A stretch of DNA of 6,441 bases from Candidatus Omnitrophota bacterium. Lineage in GTDB: Bacteria; Omnitrophota; Gorgyraeia; 2-01-FULL-45-10. Position 1 is the stretch's first letter. Each line of letters starts with the position of its first letter. Both the position numbers and the translations under genes were made by a program. Below the pieces are notes generated by a model. That model was not told the DNA's origin, did no database searches, and was given only the letters and a program-made list of their open reading frames with translations. Location of the stretch: positions 1 through 6,441 of the forward strand of contig PLLI01000128.1 of assembly GCA_003140915.1 (NCBI GenBank), written 5' to 3'. Positions 1-6,441 of the stretch are shown here, piece after piece.

Positions 1-726
1 GCCGCTATTTACCGCTTTATATGGCATGAATTCTGCGATTGGTATATCGAGATAGCGAAAGTTACTATTAGCGAAAAATCTTCTCAGATTATTTTGTATA
101 AGGTGCTGGAGAAGAGCCTGAGGATGCTCCATCCTGTTATGCCTTTCGTAACCGAAGAGATATGGCAAAAGTTGCCGCGTGAAAAAGAAGCAGTTACAGA
201 TTCGATCATGGTACAAAAATGGCCGCACGTCCAGAAACAGATGATATCCAAAGAATCCGAAGACGCGATGAAAGAGCTTATTGAACTCATCACGGCCATA
301 CGTAATATACGTTCCGTATGGAACATCGATCCGCAGACCGCGATAAGCGCCGTGATAAACATCCACGACGCCCGGTCCGAAAAACTTCTTCGCGAGAACG
401 CGGAGTTCATAAAACGGATGTCGAAGGCACAGCGCCTCGAGATAGGCAAGTCCGCGAAGCCTAAAAATGCGGCGGTGAGCGTGGTCGGCCGGACCGAGGT
501 CTATATACCGCTCGAAGGGTTGATCGATTTTACCAAAGAGAAGGCCAGGTTGAAGAAAGATGAAGAGAGGATCGTCGGAGAAATTAAATCGATAACGGCC
601 AGGCTGAAAGACAAAAACTTTACCGGTAAAGCGCCAAAAGAGGTTGTGGAAAAACAGGAACTGCGCAAGGGCGAGCTCGAGATCCAGCTCAAAAAGTTAA
701 AAAATAATTTAAAAGAGATAGAATAG
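1..726 (+). CDS. valS: Valine--tRNA ligase, C-terminal part (5' end outside the window)
   Basis: This is the last 241 codons of valyl-tRNA synthetase, which charges tRNA-Val with valine in the cytoplasm. The frame is open from base 1, so the catalytic Rossmann domain (HIGH, KMSKS) and the editing domain lie upstream and cannot be judged. What is visible is the anticodon-binding domain, with WHEFCDWYIE at visible residues 8-17 and HPVMPFVTEEIW at 44-55, followed by IRNIRS near residue 100. The last 65 or so residues (177-241) are rich in Lys, Glu and Leu and form the C-terminal coiled-coil arm typical of bacterial ValRS, which contacts the tRNA. The end LKEIE followed by TAG is where the family normally stops. 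nadC starts 7 bp later, so the two are probably co-transcribed. Identification is firm; IleRS and LeuRS lack this coiled-coil tail. Confidence 0.96.
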   Translation, partial: AAIYRFIWHEFCDWYIEIAKVTISEKSSQIILYKVLEKSLRMLHPVMPFVTEEIWQKLPREKEAVTDSIMVQKWPHVQKQMISKESEDAMKELIELITAIRNIRSVWNIDPQTAISAVINIHDARSEKLLRENAEFIKRMSKAQRLEIGKSAKPKNAAVSVVGRTEVYIPLEGLIDFTKEKARLKKDEERIVGEIKSITARLKDKNFTGKAPKEVVEKQELRKGELEIQLKKLKNNLKEIE

Positions 727-733
727 GATAGAT

Positions 734-1606
734 ATGCAGCTTGACAAAGAGAGGGCGCTGCCGATAATCAAGGCGGCGCTTAAAGAGGATATAGGTAAGG
801 GCGATATAACGACTACCGCCCTGATCGGAAATACGGCGAGTTCGGAAGCGAGTATCATCGTCCGGTCCGACTGCGTCGTCTGCGGTTTAAAGATCGCCGA
901 ATGGGCCATGTCCCAGGTCGACTTCAGTGTCAGATTCAAGCCCAATTGCGACGATGGAAGTTCCGTCGGCAGCGGCAAAGAGATAGCCTACCTTGAAGGG
1001 CATGCGAGCTCGATCCTCAGGGCGGAGAGGACGATGATAAATTTTCTCGCTTTTTTAAGCGGTGTTGCGACGGCGACGAAGGCATTCGTCGATAGGGCCA
1101 AACCGTACGGCGTGAAGATAATGGATACCCGGAAGACTCTGCCGCTCCTGAGACACCTGGAAAAATACGCGGTATTTACCGGAGGCGGCGCAAATCACAG
1201 GATGGGTTTGTACGACCAGGTATTGATAAAGGATAACCATATAGCTGTCATAAGGTCGCAAGGCACAAGTCACAAGGTCACAAGTTTGAAAGATTTAGTA
1301 GAAACTGCGAGGAAGAAGAGTTTAAAAGGAACTGTAGTCGAGATAGAAGTGACCTCCATCGAAGAATTTAACGATGCGCTTGCCGGGAAACCCGACATAG
1401 TAATGCTCGATAATATGACGCCCCAGAACGTCAGGTCGTGCGTTGAGATACGAAGGCTATCCGGGATAAAACCTATTTTGGAAGTCTCCGGCGGCGTGAA
1501 CCTCGATACCATAGAGGAGTTCGCCAAGGCGAAGCCGGATATCGTTTCTATCGGCGCCCTTACCGCATCGGTCAAGTCGATCGATATGTCGCTGGAAATG
1601 ATTTAA
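734..1606 (+). CDS. nadC: Nicotinate-nucleotide pyrophosphorylase (quinolinate phosphoribosyltransferase)
   Basis: NadC converts quinolinate and PRPP to nicotinate mononucleotide, CO2 and pyrophosphate, the step that joins de novo quinolinate synthesis to NAD production. The protein is 290 residues, normal for the family. Visible motifs are EDIGKGDIT (18-26), the segment [16 protein letters not shown] (95-110), [10 protein letters not shown] (131-140), the glycine-rich GGGANHR (150-156), LIKDNHI (164-170), EIEV (203-206), MLDN (224-227) and SGG (252-254). These supply the basic and acidic residues that bind quinolinate and PRPP. Two things are odd. Residues 174-183 are an extra stretch encoded by a short DNA repeat. 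The usual GALTHS near the C terminus reads GALTAS (274-279). The start is supported by AGGA at 725-728, overlapping the valS stop, 5 bases before ATG. The stop overlaps the uvrB start by one base, suggesting coupled translation. Confidence 0.96.
   Translation: MQLDKERALPIIKAALKEDIGKGDITTTALIGNTASSEASIIVRSDCVVCGLKIAEWAMSQVDFSVRFKPNCDDGSSVGSGKEIAYLEGHASSILRAERTMINFLAFLSGVATATKAFVDRAKPYGVKIMDTRKTLPLLRHLEKYAVFTGGGANHRMGLYDQVLIKDNHIAVIRSQGTSHKVTSLKDLVETARKKSLKGTVVEIEVTSIEEFNDALAGKPDIVMLDNMTPQNVRSCVEIRRLSGIKPILEVSGGVNLDTIEEFAKAKPDIVSIGALTASVKSIDMSLEMI
1253..1285 (+). repeat. In-frame imperfect tandem repeat, consensus AGGTCACA, inside nadC
   Basis: The units read AGGTCGCA (1253-1260), AGGCACA (1261-1267), AGTCACA (1268-1274) and AGGTCACA (1275-1282), followed by a partial AGT (1283-1285). 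The four units total 30 bp, exactly ten codons (Arg174 to Thr183 of NadC). Removing them joins NHIAVI directly to [12 protein letters not shown], which is close to the normal family spacing in this loop. That the stretch arose by insertion or repeat expansion is inferred; the repeated units are seen directly. Confidence 0.75.
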
Positions 1607-3594
1607 TGGCTCAATTTAAGCTTGTAAGCAAATTCTCACCCGAAGGTGATCAGCCGGAAGCGATAAAAAGATTGATCGGCGGTTTTAAGAAAGGCGCCGG
1701 CTATCAGACACTCCTCGGGGTCACCGGATCGGGCAAGACATTCACGATGGCGAACGTCATTGCCGAATTGGGCAGGCCTGCGCTCATAATCTCTCATAAT
1801 AAGACGCTCGCCGCCCAACTCTACAGCGAATTCAAAGAATTCTTCCCCGAGAGCGCGGTAGAATATTTCGTAAGTTACTACGACTATTACCAGCCTGAAG
1901 CGTATATCCCGCATACCGACATATACATCGAAAAAGACTCTTCGATTAATGAAGATATCGACCGGTTGAGACTTTCGGCAACAAGCTCGCTCATGTCGCG
2001 GGACGATTGTATTGTTGTCGCGAGTGTCTCATGCATCTACGGTTTGGGCTCGCCCGGGGAATACGGTGAGATGCTCGCCTTCTTCGAAGAAGGCGAGTCT
2101 GTCTCCAGGGACGAACTTTTGAAGAAGCTGATAGCCATTCACTATGAACGTAACGACTATGATTTCAAACGCTCCACCTTCAGGGTCCGCGGCGATACTA
2201 TAGAAGTTTTCCCGGCCTACACGAAGACGGCTTACAGGGTAGAGCAATTAGGCGACAAGATAGAGCATATCTACGAGATCGATCCGCTCACGGGAAAGAC
2301 GATCACTCAAATCCACAAGATAGGGATATATCCCGCCAAGCATTTCGTCACGACAGGCGACAGGGTAGAAATCGCTATTAAATCTATAGAGGAGGAGCTC
2401 TCCGCACGGCTGGCCGAGCTGCGAGCGCAAAACAAATTGTTGGAGGCCCAGAGGCTCGAGTCGAGAACGCATTACGATATCGAAATGATGCGCGAGATCG
2501 GCTATTGTAACGGCATTGAGAATTATTCGAGGCACCTTGCCCAGAGGCCGCCGGGATCGCGGCCGTGGTGCCTGATAGATTATTTCCCGGAAGGCTTCAT
2601 CACATTCATAGACGAATCACACGTAACTATACCGCAGGTAAGAGGGATGTATAACGGTGACAGGGCGAGAAAAGAGACACTCGTCGAATACGGTTTCAGG
2701 CTCCCGTCGGCCCTCGACAACAGGCCGCTCAAATTCGACGAATTCGAAACGCTTATCCGCCCGATCATTTTCGTCTCCGCGACGCCCGATGAATACGAGC
2801 TTGAAAAATCGGATGGCAACGTGGTCGAGCAATTGATACGGCCGACGGGCCTCATCGACCCGCCGATCGAGGTGAAGCCGTCCAAGGGCCAGATAGACGA
2901 TCTCATAAAAGAGGTGAAAGACCGCGCGACAAAACAGGAACGCGTTCTCGTCACGACGCTCACCAAGAGGCTCGCCGAGGACCTCGCACGATATTTGAGC
3001 GAGTCAGGGGGCTTGAGAGTAAAGTACCTCCATTCAGAACTGGATGCCATAGAGCGCGTAGAGATCCTGAGGGACCTGAGGCTCAATAAGTTCGACTGTC
3101 TGGTCGGAATAAACCTTTTGAGAGAGGGACTGGACCTCCCCGAGGTCTCGCTTGTTGCAATACTCGATGCCGATAAAGAAGGTTTCCTGAGGAGCGGAAC
3201 GAGCCTCATACAGGTCGCGGGCCGCGCCGCGCGTCATCTGAATGGGAAAGTGATAATGTACGCCGATACGCTGACGAAATCGATGAAGCGCGCCATAGGC
3301 GAATCGGACAGGCGGCGCAAGGTCCAGATCGAATTCAACGAAAAAAACAAGATAACGCCGCGGTCGATAGAAAAAGCGGTAAGGGAAGGGATCGAGTCCT
3401 ATAAAAAGGCCAGGGAAGTCATCGTGGGCGTAGTCGAAGAGACGGACGAGCAGTATGATCTTACGGCATTGATAGGTGAGCTTCAGCATGACATGGAAGT
3501 CGCTGCCAGAAATCTGCAGTTTGAAAAGGCGGCCATCCTGCGCGACCAGATAAAAGAGCTGAAAGAGAAGCTCGATAGATCACAAAAACTATGA
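1606..3594 (+). CDS. uvrB: Excinuclease ABC subunit B
   Basis: UvrB is the damage-verifying helicase-like subunit of the UvrABC nucleotide excision repair system. UvrA loads it at lesions, it then recruits UvrC for incision, and UvrD releases it. The 662-residue length is typical. Motifs appear in the expected order: Walker A GVTGSGKT (38-45), the beta-hairpin segment [12 protein letters not shown] (91-102) that is inserted between the DNA strands, DESH of motif II (336-339), SATP of motif III (391-394), [11 protein letters not shown] (504-514), and the motif VI arginine region QVAGRAARH (536-544). A C-terminal UVR domain spans about 622-655 and contacts UvrA or UvrC. No key residue is missing. 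The start shares one base with the nadC stop, with a weak GGAA at 1594-1597 as ribosome binding site, and the end overlaps birA by 4 bp. Translation is probably coupled at both ends. There is no LexA-like operator because there is no upstream intergenic space. Confidence 0.98.
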   Translation: MAQFKLVSKFSPEGDQPEAIKRLIGGFKKGAGYQTLLGVTGSGKTFTMANVIAELGRPALIISHNKTLAAQLYSEFKEFFPESAVEYFVSYYDYYQPEAYIPHTDIYIEKDSSINEDIDRLRLSATSSLMSRDDCIVVASVSCIYGLGSPGEYGEMLAFFEEGESVSRDELLKKLIAIHYERNDYDFKRSTFRVRGDTIEVFPAYTKTAYRVEQLGDKIEHIYEIDPLTGKTITQIHKIGIYPAKHFVTTGDRVEIAIKSIEEELSARLAELRAQNKLLEAQRLESRTHYDIEMMREIGYCNGIENYSRHLAQRPPGSRPWCLIDYFPEGFITFIDESHVTIPQVRGMYNGDRARKETLVEYGFRLPSALDNRPLKFDEFETLIRPIIFVSATPDEYELEKSDGNVVEQLIRPTGLIDPPIEVKPSKGQIDDLIKEVKDRATKQERVLVTTLTKRLAEDLARYLSESGGLRVKYLHSELDAIERVEILRDLRLNKFDCLVGINLLREGLDLPEVSLVAILDADKEGFLRSGTSLIQVAGRAARHLNGKVIMYADTLTKSMKRAIGESDRRRKVQIEFNEKNKITPRSIEKAVREGIESYKKAREVIVGVVEETDEQYDLTALIGELQHDMEVAARNLQFEKAAILRDQIKELKEKLDRSQKL

Positions 3595-4565
3595 TAGACG
3601 AAAAGATATTGGCCATATTACGTAATGATACAGATCACGTCTCGGGCGAGGAGTTGTGCAAGATCGCCGGCGTCTCAAGGGCCGCGATATGGAAGCACAT
3701 CGAGAAATTGAGGGAAGAAGGCTATGACATAGAGGCATCCCCGCATTTAGGTTACCGTCTCCTCAATATCCCCGACAGGCTGATACCTGCCGAGATAAAG
3801 TGGAAACTCAGGACCAGGATCCTGGGTAAAGAGATACTCTCGTATAAAAAAGTCGATTCGACGAACGCGATCGCTTATGCGTTTGCCGAAAAGGGCTTAA
3901 AAGAAGGGTCGGTCATATTGGCCGAGGAGCAGGAGAAGGGAAAGGGCAGGCATGGCCGCACATGGCTTTCTCCGTCTGAGAGCGGGATATATCTTTCGGT
4001 GATACTGAGGCCGCAGATCACGCCGAACGAAATTTCTAAAATAACTTTATTAGCGGCGGTCGCGGCAGCCAGGGCCATCAGAGAGACCGCAGACCTCCAG
4101 GCGATGATCAAATGGCCGAACCACATACTGGTGAACCACAAAAAGGTATGCGGGATATTGACCGAGATGAAGGCCGAGCAGGATCGCGTGGATTTTATCG
4201 TGATAGGAATAGGCATTAATGTGAATACGCAGATGAAACAATTGCCTAAAGGCGCTTCGTCATTACGGGAAGAACTTCCCGATAGTAGGACGGACGAACA
4301 GGTATCCCGGGTCGATCTTACGAGGAAACTCATTGAAAAGCTCGAAGAGGATTATTTTCTATTGAAAAAGGATGGCTTCCAGCCGATAATGGATGAGTGG
4401 AAGCGTCTGTCCGATATGATAGGTTCGAGGGTAAAAGTGGTGCTCCAGAACCGGACGTTCGAGGGTTTGGTGCATGATATCGACCCGGACGGCGCTTTAG
4501 TTGTCAGAAGAGATGCAGGCACGCTGGAAAAGGTCTCCTCCGGCGATATTGCGATGGTGAGATAA
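3591..4565 (+). CDS. birA: Bifunctional biotin--[acetyl-CoA-carboxylase] ligase / biotin operon repressor
   Basis: BirA makes biotinyl-5'-AMP from biotin and ATP and transfers biotin to a lysine of carrier proteins such as AccB. The class that has an N-terminal helix-turn-helix also represses biotin genes. This 324-residue protein has all three domains. A winged helix lies at about 1-60 (recognition region [14 protein letters not shown], 27-40). The catalytic domain carries the biotinyl-AMP loop GKGRHGRTW (117-125), the KWPN motif (174-177) and KKVCGILTE (184-192). An SH3-like C-terminal domain covers about 277-324. The helix-turn-helix implies a regulatory role, but no biotin synthesis gene is in the window, so its targets are unknown. 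One oddity is that KWPND reads KWPNH (His178, codon CAC). The gene starts inside the uvrB stop (ATGA overlap) with no clear ribosome binding site of its own, so coupled translation is likely. coaX follows after 8 bp. Confidence 0.96.
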   Translation: MIDEKILAILRNDTDHVSGEELCKIAGVSRAAIWKHIEKLREEGYDIEASPHLGYRLLNIPDRLIPAEIKWKLRTRILGKEILSYKKVDSTNAIAYAFAEKGLKEGSVILAEEQEKGKGRHGRTWLSPSESGIYLSVILRPQITPNEISKITLLAAVAAARAIRETADLQAMIKWPNHILVNHKKVCGILTEMKAEQDRVDFIVIGIGINVNTQMKQLPKGASSLREELPDSRTDEQVSRVDLTRKLIEKLEEDYFLLKKDGFQPIMDEWKRLSDMIGSRVKVVLQNRTFEGLVHDIDPDGALVVRRDAGTLEKVSSGDIAMVR

Positions 4566-4573
4566 AAGAATAT

Positions 4574-5371
4574 ATGGCTAATTTGATCGCTATAGACATA
4601 GGAAATACCAATATAACTGCAGGGGTTTTTAAGAATGGCCGTCTTGCCTGTAAGGCTAAGATCCCTACGGATAACTATTCCATGCATGAAAGTCGATTTC
4701 GTAATTTATTCAGAATATGCGCCTTAGGCATAAAAAGCGAGCATCAGGTCATTATCTCGAGCGTAGTTCCTGTGGCGCTTGCGCGGGTCGTAACCTATCT
4801 CAATAAGATCGCCGCCTGCCGCATAATCATCCTCGGCAGAGACTTACGTGTGCCGATAAAAAATCTATACAGGATAAAGAGCGAAGTGGGCCAGGACAGG
4901 CTCGTCAATGCTTACGCAGCAAAAATTCTGTATGGCTCACCGGCAGTCGTAATAGATTTCGGGACGGCCGTGACGTTCGACATCGTTTCAAAAAAAGGCG
5001 ATTACATTGGCGGGCTCATAATGCCGGGCATAGGGATATCCTTGTCCAGCCTTTACGAGAAGACTGCGCTCCTGCCGAGAGTGAAACTGAAAGATGCCCC
5101 GCACATTATCGGTAAAAGCACGGTCAATAGTATGCGCGGCGGCATCCTCTTCGGGTTCGGCGCAATGTGCGATGGGCTCGTCGCGAAATATAGGTCCATC
5201 CTCGGCAGGTCCCTGACAGTGATAGCGACAGGCGGCAATGCCGGTTTGATAAAAAAATATTCCGATTCTATACAGATCCTGGACGAGGAGATAACCCTGA
5301 AAGGCCTGTACCTTATAAGCCGATATGGACATCAAGATCGCGGCTATCGTAACCGCAAACCCCACTTTTAA
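4574..5371 (+). CDS. coaX: Type III pantothenate kinase
   Basis: CoaX phosphorylates pantothenate with ATP, the first step of coenzyme A synthesis. The type III family belongs to the ASKHA superfamily and, unlike CoaA, is known for needing a monovalent cation and resisting feedback by CoA. The 265 residues contain the phosphate-binding DIGNTN (8-13), SSVVP (62-66), VGQDR with the catalytic Asp108 (105-109), DFGTAVTFD (128-136), GGLIMPG (146-152) and ATGG (218-221). These are the family's markers, and none is lost. The last 15 or so residues, after LKGLYLIS, are a basic tail that goes beyond where most family members end. The start has only a weak upstream match (GGTGAG, 4556-4561). Lying 8 bp after birA, it is probably co-transcribed with it; birA and coaX are neighbours in many bacteria. 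The frame closes 164 bp before groES. Confidence 0.95.
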   Translation: MANLIAIDIGNTNITAGVFKNGRLACKAKIPTDNYSMHESRFRNLFRICALGIKSEHQVIISSVVPVALARVVTYLNKIAACRIIILGRDLRVPIKNLYRIKSEVGQDRLVNAYAAKILYGSPAVVIDFGTAVTFDIVSKKGDYIGGLIMPGIGISLSSLYEKTALLPRVKLKDAPHIIGKSTVNSMRGGILFGFGAMCDGLVAKYRSILGRSLTVIATGGNAGLIKKYSDSIQILDEEITLKGLYLISRYGHQDRGYRNRKPHF

Positions 5372-5429
5372 ACTTCAACACAGCATACCTGGAGTTGCCT
5401 GCGCGATATAAAATTTTTCCGAAAAACCC

Positions 5430-5457
5430 TTGACAAAAATTGCCAATCCCGTATAAT
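5430..5457 (+). promoter_or_regulatory. Sigma70-type promoter of groES-groEL
   Basis: A perfect -35 box TTGACA (5430-5435) and a perfect -10 box TATAAT (5452-5457) are separated by 16 bp. Transcription should start at about 5463-5465, immediately before the CIRCE element. This is the strong vegetative promoter with repressor control expected for a CIRCE-regulated chaperonin operon. It is the only convincing promoter in the window. The rest of the 5372-5429 stretch is AT-rich without a clear element. Confidence 0.9.
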
Positions 5458-5466
5458 ACTATTATG

Positions 5467-5493
5467 TTAGCACTCCTTATGGTTGAGTGCTAA
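5467..5493 (+). promoter_or_regulatory. CIRCE operator (HrcA binding site)
   Basis: The inverted repeat TTAGCACTC (5467-5475), a 9-base spacer and GAGTGCTAA (5485-5493) match the CIRCE consensus in all 18 arm positions. One further G/C pair (5466 and 5494) extends the symmetry. CIRCE is the operator of the heat-shock repressor HrcA. It lies in the early transcribed leader, just after the predicted start site, so bound HrcA would block initiation or clearance. hrcA itself is not in the window and must lie elsewhere. HrcA activity usually depends on GroEL, giving feedback control of this operon. Confidence 0.97.
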
Positions 5494-5535
5494 CAGGTAA
5501 GATTTCAGTAAACAATAACGAGAGGGGGGAGTAGT

Positions 5536-6397
<862 letters not shown>

Positions 6398-6400
<3 letters not shown>

Positions 6401-6441
6401 CTCGAGCTCGTAGAAGGTATGGAGTTCGATCAGGGTTATCT
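6398..6441 (+). other. Premature TAG and in-frame continuation of groEL to the window edge
   Basis: After TAG (6398-6400) the same frame reads LELVEGMEFDQGY up to the window end. This is the conserved GroEL stretch (LEVVEGMQFDRGY in many homologues) leading to the hinge glycine that joins intermediate and apical domains (Gly192 in E. coli). No base is gained or lost. One substitution, most simply GAG to TAG, explains the break. Whether the rest of the gene is intact cannot be seen here. Confidence 0.9.

Noticed and set aside
2546..2564. Inverted repeat GGCCGC / GCGGCC with a 7-base loop inside uvrB
   Set aside because: The bases encode the conserved UvrB stretch QRPPGSRPW, and GC-rich Arg/Pro codons readily give such symmetry by chance.
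2580..3209. Long open frame of 209 codons on the minus strand, opposite uvrB
   Set aside because: It mirrors the coding frame of a fully conserved uvrB, is Ser/Arg rich with no recognisable domain, and has no ribosome binding site or promoter that I can see.
5339..5371. Possible terminator at the coaX end (GCGG / CCGC hairpin)
   Set aside because: The stem is only 4 bp with a 9-base loop and is not followed by a proper T run, so I do not call a terminator.
5439..5447. Small palindrome ATTGCCAAT in the spacer between -35 and -10
   Set aside because: Four-base arms are too short to mean anything alone, and CIRCE already explains the regulation.

Overview
The window is bacterial chromosomal DNA carrying housekeeping genes, all on the + strand and tightly packed. 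In order it holds the 3' end of valS, then nadC, uvrB, birA and coaX. A regulated intergenic region of 164 bp follows, then groES and the first third of groEL. The genes use many ATA (Ile) and AGG/AGA (Arg) codons, there is a classical TTGACA/TATAAT promoter and a perfect CIRCE element, and the pantothenate kinase is type III. This fits a bacterium with HrcA-type heat-shock control. My guess from codon style and packing is an uncultured lineage of the Omnitrophota kind, but that is weakly supported.

Positions 1-5371 look like one transcription unit. valS is followed by nadC after 7 bp. nadC and uvrB share one base (TAATG), uvrB and birA overlap by 4 bp (ATGA), and birA is followed by coaX after 8 bp. 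nadC, birA and coaX serve three cofactors: NAD, biotin attachment and CoA. valS (translation) and uvrB (DNA repair) share the transcript without an obvious functional link. I see no internal promoter or terminator in this block.

Positions 5372-5535 hold the control region of the chaperonin operon: a sigma70-type promoter, CIRCE just downstream of the expected transcription start, and a purine-rich ribosome binding site. groES and groEL follow 19 bp apart.

I see no undescribed system here. Two things stand out. First, groEL is interrupted by an in-frame TAG at 6398-6400, where homologues normally have Glu. The family sequence resumes in the same frame immediately afterwards. Second, nadC carries an in-frame 30-bp insert made of about four imperfect copies of AGGTCACA, in a loop just after the conserved KDNHIA motif. 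A smaller oddity is an Asp-to-His change in the KWPND motif of BirA.
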